A stretch of DNA of 10,728 nucleotides from Oribacterium sp. UBA3737 (GCA_002371295.1 DFGZ01000212.1:1-10728); one strand, 5' to 3'. Shown: positions 1-5,992, counted from the stretch's first letter. Translations and numbers: made by a program. The notes: generated by a model not told the origin, from the sequence alone.

Positions 1-78
1 GAACCTGCATAAACAGCGGGTTTCCGGAGATTTGAGTGTGTGAAATTATTTCTGTAAATAAGATTTCCTAAGATAATT

Positions 79-120
79 AACGAGTCAAACAATGGCATAT
101 ACGCTGATGTTTGACTCGTT
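79..120. terminator. Perfect 12-bp inverted repeat, probable terminator
   Basis: AACGAGTCAAAC (79-90) and GTTTGACTCGTT (109-120) are exact inverted repeats around an 18-nt loop, followed by TTGACTATAT. The design (long perfect stem, loop of about 18-20 nt) resembles the bidirectional terminator at 1319-1364. The T-tract is weak (GTTTTG), so it could instead be an operator. Whatever gene it would terminate lies left of the window; 1-78 shows no recognisable coding sequence. Confidence 0.5.
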
Positions 121-152
121 TTGACTATATATGATACTATTCTCTTAGTCAA
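111..152 (+). promoter_or_regulatory. Possible promoter/operator with repeated TTGACT motifs
   Basis: TTGACT (111-116) stands 16 bp before GATACT (133-138), a possible sigma-A promoter for the gene at 196. A second inverted pair, TTGACTA (121-127) and TAGTCAA (146-152), brackets the candidate -10. Four copies of the TTGACT core within 75 bp, in alternating orientation, suggest regulator binding, but no regulator can be named. The -10 match is only 4 of 6. Confidence 0.3.
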
Positions 153-195
153 GATTAATGTTATGAGAGTTTAACATAGATAGAGGGAGAATGAT

Positions 196-534
196 ATGGC
201 TATAAATGGAGTAAATGAAAAAGACTGGAAGCTTTTTAGAAAAATGCTCCCTGGTTGGCAGGAAGCTTATATGGAAAAGCTTTGCAAAGAATATGCAGGG
301 ATTCTATCTTCAAGCAAAAATGCTTCAGACAAGTTTTGGGAGCTTGAGAAGAGAATTAATAAAGATAAGAAGGATACAGGTGTAGTAGCTCATATGAGTC
401 GCTCAATGATGCTTGAAAATATAACTTCACTACTGCTTGAGGGGGCTATAACGGTTGATGACCTTGAGGGGTTTAGTGAAGAAACCATAGAAACAGTAAA
501 AAGATGGGCAAGAATCGGAGAAGAAAATGAGTAA
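196..534 (+). CDS. Small hypothetical protein, 112 aa
   Basis: This is an intact small cytoplasmic protein with no signal peptide, membrane segment or metal motif. The start is set by an AGGGAG ribosome binding site at 184-189, 6 nt before the ATG. The N-terminal part is rich in aromatic and charged residues (DWKLFRKMLPGWQEAYMEKL). The middle is basic and lysine-rich (KRINKDKKD), and the C-terminal half is probably helical and ends acidic. From memory, proteins of this size and pattern are widespread as unnamed small ORFs in gut clostridia, sometimes beside toxin/immunity genes; I know no proven function. Its last codons overlap the ATG at 527 (ATGAGTAA), so the downstream short ORF would be translationally coupled. 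The AT-rich composition matches the rest of the 1-3456 block. Confidence 0.75.
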   Translation: MAINGVNEKDWKLFRKMLPGWQEAYMEKLCKEYAGILSSSKNASDKFWELEKRINKDKKDTGVVAHMSRSMMLENITSLLLEGAITVDDLEGFSEETIETVKRWARIGEENE

Positions 535-712
535 ACTTAATGAACTGATTAAAGAATACTGTCCTGATGGATGGTTAAATTGGAAATGTGACGATGGTAG
601 TTCTATCGATAAGTTTAGAAACTAATATTATGCCGATACTGTAGGTGCGATTCTATATGGCTTTATGGAGAATGACTTATGGGAAAAGATAAAAGCAATT
701 ATGAAATTATAG
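527..712 (+). pseudogene. Short ORF with HsdS-like start, probably degenerate
   Basis: ATG at 527 has a good GGAG site (517-520) 6 nt upstream and overlaps the previous stop. It encodes 32 residues, beginning MSKLNELIKEYCPDG, and stops at TAA 623-625. From memory, that 15-residue opening is typical of type I restriction specificity subunits (HsdS), which usually continue VEYKKLGE. Here it continues with WLNWKCDDG, which is not HsdS-like. Past the TAA the same frame stays open for another 28 codons (YYADTVGAILYGFMEND and on) to TAG 710-712, overlapping the start of the next gene. That extension looks coding, so this may be a gene of about 60 codons broken by one nonsense change, or a stray HsdS N-terminus joined to other DNA. 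The 32-aa peptide may still be made. Its role is unknown. Confidence 0.4.
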
Positions 713-1314
713 ATAAAGAAGCAAAAGAAGTATTAACTACTGCGGTATCCGATGTTGGATACTGGCAGTGGTGGGATGAAGCTGAAGGAGACTTTATGGT
801 CGAGTTCGGCGGTGTTCTTTTGTATGACGAAACAAAGAAGGGGAAGCAGCCACGTTCGAGTACTATTGCGATAAGTTTTTGGGGCAATTCATTTCTCGTA
901 TTTTTAGACAATAATGAAGATAGTTCTGACTGGATAGATAATCTTCATAATGATATGATAGACCCCTTCACATTAGATCCTGATGGATTTATATTTGATG
1001 ATAAGGAATATGCTCTGGGTATTATGATGAGATTCAATAAACGTCATGGACCATTCAGTAGCAAAGATGAAGCAAAAGAAACTATCATGAATTCTAAAAG
1101 CATCCTTGCAGCTACTTGTGGAGACCACGGTTTTATTATCGGAGGAGATGTCTGTAAGGTGTATGGGGCAAGTGGTGACATTTCAGAAGATGATATAAAG
1201 AGGCTATCAAAGAAATGGTGGGATTACTGGAAAGATTATTATGATAAACGAGACACAGAAGAAGCATATGAAAAAGATTATGCCTGTGAAGTGACAATTC
1301 CATTAAAGAATTAA
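679..1314 (+). CDS. Hypothetical acidic protein, 211 aa
   Basis: This is an intact ORF whose start is supported by GGAG at 667-670, 8 nt before the ATG. The product is soluble, with no signal peptide or transmembrane segment, and is rich in Asp, Glu and aromatic residues. Examples are GYWQWWDEAEGDF near residues 27-39, a DNNEDSSDW run near 77-85 and KKWWDYWKDYYDKRD near 178-192. Alternating hydrophobic stretches (FMVEFGGVLLYDE, TIAISFWGNSFLVFLD) suggest a beta-rich N-terminal half. I do not recognise the family. An acidic, Trp-rich soluble protein within a toxin/immunity island fits an immunity protein or another small defence-associated protein, but that is inference from context. It ends just before the shared terminator at 1319-1364 and converges on the immunity/toxin pair. 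Confidence 0.75.
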   Translation: MGKDKSNYEIIDKEAKEVLTTAVSDVGYWQWWDEAEGDFMVEFGGVLLYDETKKGKQPRSSTIAISFWGNSFLVFLDNNEDSSDWIDNLHNDMIDPFTLDPDGFIFDDKEYALGIMMRFNKRHGPFSSKDEAKETIMNSKSILAATCGDHGFIIGGDVCKVYGASGDISEDDIKRLSKKWWDYWKDYYDKRDTEEAYEKDYACEVTIPLKN

Positions 1315-1318
1315 GTAA

Positions 1319-1364
1319 AAGAACGGAGTCTTACTAAAAAATCACTGTGAGAGACTCCGTTCTT
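1319..1364. terminator. Bidirectional Rho-independent terminator
   Basis: AAGAACGGAGTCT (1319-1331) and AGACTCCGTTCTT (1352-1364) form a perfect 13-bp stem with a 20-nt loop. It sits between the convergent genes ending at 1314 (plus) and 1377 (minus). An A-rich flank (1317-1320) supplies a U-run for minus-strand transcripts, and TTCTTAGAT follows on the plus strand. Confidence 0.8.
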
Positions 1365-1376
1365 AGATATAAGGAA

Positions 1377-1733
1377 TTAATCCTCGTCATCTTCCTCATC
1401 AGCAACTTCAGCGTCTATCATGGCCTGGGTTTCCTCTTCGATTTCACGGTAAGTATCGATAAGATTTGAAATAAATTCACGAGTGGTTAGTTCATCGTGT
1501 TCATATATTTCTACGGTGATTCCTGCCTTGGTTAGCTGATCATAACACTTTCGAATCTTACGAATTCCAGAATCACTAGTATACTGGCATGATAAAACAT
1601 AGTTATTTGATTTAATTGTGCTAATTATTTCAGACATGGAAGCAGAAGTATATTTTCTAAGTATCTGAACGCATTTGGCCATAGATGTTGTATTTGTTAT
1701 TTTTATTCCAATTTCTCCAGGTATGAATTCCAT
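1377..1733 (-). CDS. Putative immunity protein of the SHH nuclease toxin, 118 aa
   Basis: This small soluble protein lies 11 nt downstream of the toxin gene, in the place where cognate immunity genes normally sit. Its ribosome binding site, AGGAGG, overlaps the toxin stop codon, so the two are translated together. The body (about residues 8-78) alternates strands and helices and ends in KAGITVEIYEHDE. This recalls the C-terminal domain of ribosomal protein bL12, where a helix is followed by AGAxVE, so a bL12/ClpS-like fold is a reasonable guess. The C-terminus is strongly acidic (EVADEEDDED), which would suit binding to a very basic nuclease. I cannot name the immunity family; the role is inferred from position, size and charge. 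Confidence 0.7.
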   Translation of the reverse strand: MEFIPGEIGIKITNTTSMAKCVQILRKYTSASMSEIISTIKSNNYVLSCQYTSDSGIRKIRKCYDQLTKAGITVEIYEHDELTTREFISNLIDTYREIEEETQAMIDAEVADEEDDED

Positions 1734-1744
1734 TTTGTTACCTC

Positions 1745-2305
1745 CTAAAATTCTTCTTCTATTTTATTTATTGGTTTTCCGGGAAGACTGTTGCGCATAT
1801 TACCGCCATGCCAGCCTTGTCTATGCTCATATTTTGTTACAGGATATATTAATTCTCCTCGATTTGCAAGATGTGGATACTTTGCAACACTATATGTATG
1901 ATGACTATCAAGAGTTACGCCCTTAAACTTTGGACGTTTACCGGCTAGTATTGCTTTTCGCTGTTCGGCGCTCCAGTTACGCGTGGTAGGAAGATTGGAC
2001 TTAATAAGAAATTGTTCTCTTTCCCAGAATTGTCTAATACCTTCGTTTCTACGAATATTTAATCTTCGTTGCCATTCTTTATGTTTGTATTCTTCCTTAG
2101 TAATAGTGCGATTGGTTTCTTTTTCACGGAGCTTTTTAAGCTTCTTTGAACTCATCTGCTTATATTTAGTTGGGTGTTCACGCAAGTCTAAAGAGCTTTT
2201 CTTTTTCGCTATTATATCACGTCTTTTGCTTACTGTTGACGAAATACCTTGTGCAATCCTTTTTCCGGTAGTACCATTAAAATGACCGCTGCTTGGCTTG
2301 CTCAT
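1745..2305 (-). CDS. Orphan polymorphic toxin with SHH-type HNH/EndoVII nuclease domain
   Basis: This protein is a predicted DNase toxin used against related cells. I chose the ATG at 2305 because AGGGAGGTGA (2311-2320) lies 8 nt upstream; a longer frame from 2338 lacks such a site. The 186-residue product opens with SSGHFNGTTG, a motif I recall at the head of polymorphic-toxin C-terminal modules. A very basic, probably helical linker follows (residues about 27-100). The nuclease domain spans about 108-186 and contains SHH at 134-136, YPHLAN at 143-148, EH at 160-161 and WHGGN at 165-169. These are the metal-binding and catalytic positions of Tox-SHH-like HNH/EndoVII nucleases. There is no signal peptide, LXG, WXG100 or other delivery domain, so it may be a displaced toxin tip. 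The downstream gene (1377-1733) is the likely immunity partner. Confidence 0.8.
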   Translation of the reverse strand: MSKPSSGHFNGTTGKRIAQGISSTVSKRRDIIAKKKSSLDLREHPTKYKQMSSKKLKKLREKETNRTITKEEYKHKEWQRRLNIRRNEGIRQFWEREQFLIKSNLPTTRNWSAEQRKAILAGKRPKFKGVTLDSHHTYSVAKYPHLANRGELIYPVTKYEHRQGWHGGNMRNSLPGKPINKIEEEF

Positions 2306-2468
2306 GTTGTTCACCTCCCTTCTTATTTGAAAAAGCAAGGCTTGTTTGACTAGGGAAAGAGTTATAGAATAAAGTGCAATAGCATATATGAAGAAATCAC
2401 AATTCTGAAATCTTTATACTGGTGAAGATAAGCCTATATAGAAGTAGGTGAACTTTGGAGATCATAAA

Positions 2469-2702
2469 ATGAAAACATACAGAGAAGTATTATGCCCGGA
2501 TTGTCGTAGAAAGTATATGACGTATGTATATTCCGATGAATATGATGTTGTTATAGAGTTAGAGAGTGGAAGGCTATATGGCTGGTCCGATAGTTGTCCG
2601 AAATGTGGTAACAATTTATTTGTTGAAGATAATGTGTTAGAAGGGAAAAGGATGGAAGATTTTCCTGATAATAAAGTTCATCAGAGATTTATATTAAGAT
2701 AA
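2469..2702 (+). CDS. Zinc-ribbon protein, 77 aa
   Basis: This small protein has two CxxC knuckles, CPDC at residues 9-12 and CPKC at 43-46, spaced as in a single zinc ribbon. Between them lies a strand-rich acidic segment. I chose the ATG at 2469 because GGAG (2457-2460) lies 8 nt before it. A GTG at 2448 would add seven residues but has no good ribosome binding site. It has no membrane segment. It is followed after 14 nt by the DUF1963 gene, and the two probably form one transcript; TATACT at 2415-2420 could be a -10, but I find no convincing -35. Its function is unknown. Small zinc-ribbon proteins of this type are common beside immunity genes in gut Firmicutes, but that link is from memory. 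Confidence 0.7.
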   Translation: MKTYREVLCPDCRRKYMTYVYSDEYDVVIELESGRLYGWSDSCPKCGNNLFVEDNVLEGKRMEDFPDNKVHQRFILR

Positions 2703-2716
2703 ATGAGGGCATATTT

Positions 2717-3403
2717 ATGACTATTGAGGAAATAAAAAAGGCATTAAGAAGAAAAGCTGTAATATTTGAGACTGGAGGGTTCAGACCGACGAATGAGCTT
2801 GGAGAGAACTGGATTGGTGCTGTAAAATGGAAAATGGTTGAAGATACATTACCTAAAGATAAGGATGGTAATGAAATGCTTCCGCTTGCCATGATTTTTA
2901 CGGAGAATTTAGTTGTACTCCCTAAAGAAATAGAGAATGTAAAACTCATTAATGTATATATTTCTGAAAATGTATATGATCATTTGATGGACCTGGATGG
3001 TTATTTTATGGTTCAAGTGTATGATTCACTGGAAGGATTAGAACCATGCGCTTGGCTTAATGATCAGATTAAGGCTTTTCCCCTGAAAGCAAAAGAGATT
3101 GTTGATGATTTTCCTGAATGGGATGGAGGTATGGATCCTAAGATGGAAGATGAAATAATTAAGCATGAAGACGAAGAAGACATAGATTATTATGAGGATA
3201 TTCATACAGAAGTTTATAGTATGCATAAAGTGGGTGGATATCCGGCATATATTCAGCCAGGTAACTGGGACAAGAGATATGAATTTATATTTCAAATATC
3301 TTCAGATGAAAAAGCTAGATTTAACATAGTTGATTCTGGAAGCTTTTATTTCTTCTACAGTAAGGAATTGGATAATTGGGAAATGCAGTGTGACTTCTTC
3401 TAA
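2717..3403 (+). CDS. DUF1963 (YwqG-like) family protein, probable immunity protein
   Basis: The 228-residue soluble protein matches my recollection of the DUF1963/YwqG family. It has an N-terminal segment with AVKWKMVEDTLPKDKDG near residues 35-50. A central segment ends in an acidic stretch (about 140-160). The C-terminal core is HKVGGYPAYIQPG near 170-182, YEFIFQISSD, then FNIVDSGSFYFFYS, ending WEMQCDFF. In this family the GGYP motif and the final beta-sheet are the most conserved parts. DUF1963 proteins are recurrent immunity proteins in polymorphic-toxin loci, which fits the adjacent nuclease toxin, although no toxin of its own is visible here. GAGGG at 2705-2709, 7 nt upstream, supports the start. 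A stem-loop with a T-run (3415-3458) probably ends the transcript. Confidence 0.75.
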   Translation: MTIEEIKKALRRKAVIFETGGFRPTNELGENWIGAVKWKMVEDTLPKDKDGNEMLPLAMIFTENLVVLPKEIENVKLINVYISENVYDHLMDLDGYFMVQVYDSLEGLEPCAWLNDQIKAFPLKAKEIVDDFPEWDGGMDPKMEDEIIKHEDEEDIDYYEDIHTEVYSMHKVGGYPAYIQPGNWDKRYEFIFQISSDEKARFNIVDSGSFYFFYSKELDNWEMQCDFF

Positions 3404-3414
3404 TATTGCATCGA

Positions 3415-3458
3415 AAAAACTTGGCTTCATGGTTTGAGGTTGATTGTGTCAAGTTTTT
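3415..3458 (+). terminator. Probable terminator after the DUF1963 gene
   Basis: AAAAACTTGGC (3415-3425) pairs with the segment 3448-3458 ending CAAGTTTTT, an 11-bp stem with one G-U pair and a 22-nt loop. The right arm ends in five T's. It abuts the base-composition change near 3457. Confidence 0.5.
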
Positions 3459-3589
3459 AAAGCGGGAAAGCCACAGCATCCCTGAAGTATTCGATCTTAC
3501 CGGAGGAGATGAGCTTTTGCTGAACGGAACGTAAAGCGGCCGGGGAACCTCCGCCCACCAAGAGCGTGCGTCCGTAGATGTCCTCATCC
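3457..3589 (-). pseudogene. C-terminal remnant of an unidentified gene
   Basis: On the minus strand an open frame of about 44 residues runs from near 3589 to a TAA at 3457-3459. It includes DIYGRTLLVGGGSPAALR and ends IEYFRDAVAFPL. The G+C-rich codons and the sensible sequence look like a real protein tail. The frame continues to 3750, but beyond about 3590 it is only the antisense of the flavodoxin fragment. No start, ribosome binding site or upstream half is present. I do not recognise the family; the GGGSPAAL stretch could be a ligand-binding loop. It is broken at the same point as the flavodoxin remnant. Confidence 0.45.
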
Positions 3590-3793
3590 GTCCTGGAAAG
3601 ATATGATTTTACCGGAAAGACCATCCTTCCGCTCTGCACAAATGAGGGAAGCGGAATGGGCTCCAGTGAAAGCGATGTGAAGAGGTGCGCAAAGGGAGCA
3701 ACAGTTAAGAGCGGTCTCGCGATCACAGGTTCAAGGGCCGCCGCTTCCAAAGATACCGTGAGAAACTGGTTTGCAGCAAACGGCCTGATCTGA
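3578..3793 (+). pseudogene. Truncated flavodoxin, C-terminal fragment
   Basis: The frame encodes about 70 residues. From about 3590 it matches the C-terminal third of flavodoxin-like proteins: LERYDFTGKTILPLCTNEGSG, then a segment ending ATVKSGLAITGS and a final helix with DTVRNWFAANGLI. In intact relatives this part carries the strand and loop (PxCTxxGSG) that help hold FMN. The N-terminal two thirds, with the FMN-phosphate loop, are missing, and the few codons before VLERYDF do not belong to the family. There is no ribosome binding site at the ATG (3578), so it is most likely not expressed. The intact flavodoxin-fold gene at 6092 belongs to a different subfamily and is not its other half. 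Confidence 0.7.
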
Positions 3794-3806
3794 GCAGAGA
3801 GGATGG

Positions 3807-3911
3807 CTATGACTTCTGTTTATACTGTTTTAAAAATGTATTAAAACCGGCAGCAGCTTCTTTCTCAACCCACTCCCTAATGCTTTTGGGAGGTATATAT
3901 TCGAAATCTAA
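3807..3911 (-). other. In-frame coding-like stretch after the DUF4097 stop codon
   Basis: Directly after the TAA of the DUF4097 gene (3912-3914) the same frame stays open for 34 codons to TAG at 3807-3809. It reads LDFEYIPPKSIREW, then VEKEAAAGFNTFLKQYKQKS. The second part looks like a genuine amphipathic protein tail. It has no start codon of its own. It may be the remnant of a lost neighbouring gene fused here by deletion, or chance. I do not recognise it. The surrounding 3794-3911 holds only weak stem-loops (for example GTTTTAA at 3827-3833 with TTAAAAC at 3841-3847). Confidence 0.35.
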
Positions 3912-4877
3912 TTACTTGATCGAGATTATGATATCACCGCTTCTGGTATTTGCTGTGCAGCTTCCACCGGCTTCATCTTCCGGAATGCGGATATCACCGC
4001 TGGAAGTCCTGGCGGAAAAGGTCTTTCCGGAAAGCAGGCTGCCGACAATATCGCCGGAGGTGGTTTTAAGCGTTACCGTATTGGCGTCGCAGCGGTTGAA
4101 GAGAATGTCGCCGCTGGTGCTTATCAGGGTCAGCTCTTCCCCGCAAACGGCGTCATTCGCCGTAATGTCACCGGAGGAGGACTTGGCGCTGATGCTGCCG
4201 GTGGCCGTTTCGCTAAGGTTCAGCGTTACATCGCCGCTGCTGGTAGAAACGGAGAGATTTTCGGTAACCGTTCCTTTTACGGATATATCGCCGCTGCTGG
4301 TAGAAACGGAGAGATTTTCGGTAACCGTTCCTTTTACGGATATATCACCGCTGCTGGATGTGACGGTAAGCTCTCCAAACGTGCCGTTTACGGTGATATC
4401 ACCGGAGGTGCAGTTCAGTTTGGCCTTTTCGGCAGAAACGCCGGAATCGATCGTGAGGTCGCCGCTGCCGGAAGTTACATTGATGGTCTTATAGCTGCCT
4501 TCCGGAATGCTGACGGTTGCCTTCGGCATATCCCAGCCCAGATTAAGGGCCATGATCATCTTGTACCATGGACGGGAATCCGTCTGCTTTATCTTCAGAA
4601 GTCCGTTTTCTGTTTTGATCTCGTAGGTGATATATTCTGTTTCAATGGTTTCCACGTGGATTTTATCATCGCCGGAGGTTTTCAGGATATAATCGCCGTT
4701 GGTGAGATCCAGGGATGTAACAGAATCGGAATATTCATAGCTCTTTTTTGTTGTCGGATTGGGGTTCATATTATTCAAATTGGCGCCGGCAGCAAGGTAG
4801 CCCACAAAGCAGAGAACTCCGCCGATGAACATGAAAGCAGCAGCAATCAGGCAGACAATCTTTTTTCTTGCATTCAT
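3912..4877 (-). CDS. DUF4097 family repeat protein (PadR operon)
   Basis: The 321-residue protein has an N-terminal membrane anchor at about residues 6-30 after MNARKK. A linker and a domain of about 100 residues follow. From about residue 130 there is a long series of SGD-containing repeats of roughly 17-20 residues (TSGDIT, SSGDIS, SSGDVT and similar, at least ten copies). This is the beta-helix-like pattern of DUF4097, the putative adhesin/LiaG-type family, probably displayed outside the membrane. Two repeats are identical at DNA level (see 4230-4346). AAGGAGG, which lies in the last codons of the DUF1700 gene, sets the ATG 3 nt after that stop, so translation is coupled. Such proteins with DUF1700 and PadR are commonly tied to cell-envelope responses; the exact function is not established. 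Confidence 0.85.
   Translation of the reverse strand: MNARKKIVCLIAAAFMFIGGVLCFVGYLAAGANLNNMNPNPTTKKSYEYSDSVTSLDLTNGDYILKTSGDDKIHVETIETEYITYEIKTENGLLKIKQTDSRPWYKMIMALNLGWDMPKATVSIPEGSYKTINVTSGSGDLTIDSGVSAEKAKLNCTSGDITVNGTFGELTVTSSSGDISVKGTVTENLSVSTSSGDISVKGTVTENLSVSTSSGDVTLNLSETATGSISAKSSSGDITANDAVCGEELTLISTSGDILFNRCDANTVTLKTTSGDIVGSLLSGKTFSARTSSGDIRIPEDEAGGSCTANTRSGDIIISIK
4230..4346 (-). repeat. Exact 57-bp tandem duplication inside DUF4097 gene
   Basis: Positions 4230-4286 and 4287-4343 are identical, and the identity runs three bases further before diverging. Each unit encodes 19 residues, GTVTENLSVSTSSGDISVK, so the duplication adds one turn of the repeat domain without changing frame. 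Neighbouring repeats have drifted, so this copy is recent. Confidence 0.95.
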
Positions 4878-4880
4878 TTT

Positions 4881-5492
4881 CTACGCCTCCTTTTTCCTGA
4901 TGAAAAGTGATTTGACCCATCTGCCGAAGAGCTTGATCAGACTGAATATCTTCCTGGCAAACCAGCCGAAGAAAAAGAAAGAGAGGATCGCCGCACCGAC
5001 AGACAGCATGGATAAACCGAAATAGAATATGCCGACGGCAATCTTTCCATGGATGAAAAAGTAAATGGCGTAAAAATCTGCCCAGAAGAAGGATCCCACA
5101 AGGGCAATGGAAATGGAAAAAGCGGCGATGATCAAGGCGATGAGCGTGATGTCAACGGCCAGAACGACACTTCCCGCGGCGATGAGGAGGGGAAACCATA
5201 CCACTGCGCCAAGGATAAGAAGTACCATGGCCCAGCTGGGAAGATGCTTTTCCTTTGTGCCTTTCGCTGTTCCCTGTGCAAGGGCGGCCTGCGGCCGGGG
5301 CTTATCCAGAAGGATTTCTTTTGCGGCATCGGCCGGTGAGGGCATGCCGGCAATGGCATCCTCTTCGGAAATACCGTCTTCCATACGGTCAGCGATCATT
5401 TCTTTATAAAAATCAACAGATTCCCGTATATCCTTTTCCGAAAGACCCTGCAGCTCTTTTCGCAGGGCGCTCAGATATTCTTCGGTGATCAA
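4881..5492 (-). CDS. DUF1700 (HAAS-domain) membrane protein
   Basis: The protein has 203 residues. Residues 1-65 form the HAAS-type helical domain of DUF1700 proteins (LSALRKELQGLSEKDIRESVDFY, then DGISEEDAIAGMPSPADAAKEI). A basic linker follows, then membrane segments at about 87-112, 114-136 and 150-178. The C-terminal tail is basic (RWVKSLFIRKKEA). The start is a TTG: AAAGGAGTG lies 10 nt upstream and no ATG exists before residue 32. That ribosome binding site overlaps the end of padR, 7 nt away, so expression is coupled to the repressor. DUF1700 proteins are typically encoded between a PadR regulator and a DUF4097 protein, as here; a role in membrane sensing or envelope adaptation is likely but unproven. 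Confidence 0.85.
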   Translation of the reverse strand: MITEEYLSALRKELQGLSEKDIRESVDFYKEMIADRMEDGISEEDAIAGMPSPADAAKEILLDKPRPQAALAQGTAKGTKEKHLPSWAMVLLILGAVVWFPLLIAAGSVVLAVDITLIALIIAAFSISIALVGSFFWADFYAIYFFIHGKIAVGIFYFGLSMLSVGAAILSFFFFGWFARKIFSLIKLFGRWVKSLFIRKKEA

Positions 5493-5499
5493 TTTGTTT

Positions 5500-5880
5500 T
5501 CACTCCTTTCCTACGGTTGCTATGTATGCTTTTTCTTTGCTTTCGTTTTCTTCGTTTTCCGTTGTATCGGCAGCTTTGTCCCTGCAGATAAACTCATATA
5601 TGGAAACAATCTCTTTCCATTCATCCTGAAATTCGTATATCCGCTCCAGTCCCTTGGTGGTGATCTCATAGTATTTTCGCAGTCGGCCGCTATGCTCCTC
5701 TGACCGGACGGTCAGGCATTTTCCGGTTTCCAGACGGCGCAGGATGGGATAGAGCGTGGATTCGGAAATATCCATATATGGCTGAAGATCTCTGACGATA
5801 CGATATCCGTATGAGACTTCATAGCGAATGGCAGCAAGCACAGCCACATCCAGAAGTCCACGTTTCAGTTGAACATCCAT
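5500..5880 (-). CDS. PadR family transcriptional repressor
   Basis: The protein has 126 residues when started at the ATG at 5880. AAGGAGG (5887-5893) lies 6 nt before it, and the sequence then begins MDVQLKRGLLDVAVL, the usual PadR start. An upstream in-frame ATG at 5946 would add 22 residues but lies upstream of the promoter -35. The winged helix covers about residues 8-80, with GYRIVRDL, SESTLYPILRRLE (recognition helix) and GRLRKYYEITTKG (wing). The C-terminal part is short and charged, as in the small PadR-s1 subgroup. It heads the operon with DUF1700 and DUF4097 and probably represses its own promoter through the inverted repeat at 5902-5920. Confidence 0.9.
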   Translation of the reverse strand: MDVQLKRGLLDVAVLAAIRYEVSYGYRIVRDLQPYMDISESTLYPILRRLETGKCLTVRSEEHSGRLRKYYEITTKGLERIYEFQDEWKEIVSIYEFICRDKAADTTENEENESKEKAYIATVGKE

Positions 5881-5901
5881 AATATACCTCCTTACGCACT
5901 G

Positions 5902-5931
5902 TACTATACAATACATAGTATTATATGTCAA
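5902..5931 (-). promoter_or_regulatory. Promoter and probable PadR operator of the PadR operon
   Basis: On the minus strand TTGACA (5926-5931) and TATAGT (5903-5908) are separated by exactly 17 bp, an excellent sigma-A promoter 23 bp before the padR start. The inverted repeat TACTAT (5902-5907) and ATAGTA (5915-5920) covers the -10 and half of the spacer. A PadR dimer bound there would block RNA polymerase, giving autorepression. The operator assignment is inference. Confidence 0.8.
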
Positions 5932-5992
5932 GCTATATTTCGACATAAACAGTATGATTTTATTCCGAAGGTGTCTTTTTTCTTCAAATCTG

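Noticed and set aside
1..78. Possible end of a mobile-element or restriction gene at the left edge
   Set aside because: All three forward frames stop within 45 bases and the short peptides are not recognisable, so no gene can be supported.
2306..2338. Longer toxin reading frame with 11 more residues starting at 2338
   Set aside because: The strong AGGGAGGTGA site lies inside that extension and is correctly spaced for the ATG at 2305, and the upstream ATG has no comparable site.
2448..2468. GTG start for the zinc-ribbon gene
   Set aside because: No good ribosome binding site precedes it, while GGAG is well placed before the ATG at 2469.
3880..4494. 204-codon plus-strand open frame with apparent repeats (SPLLVETERFSVTVPFTD)
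   Set aside because: It is the antisense of the SGD repeats of the DUF4097 gene, so its repeats are a by-product.
5881..5946. Longer PadR start at 5946
   Set aside because: It lies upstream of the TTGACA -35 element, whereas the ATG at 5880 has a perfect AAGGAGG and begins the usual PadR N-terminus.
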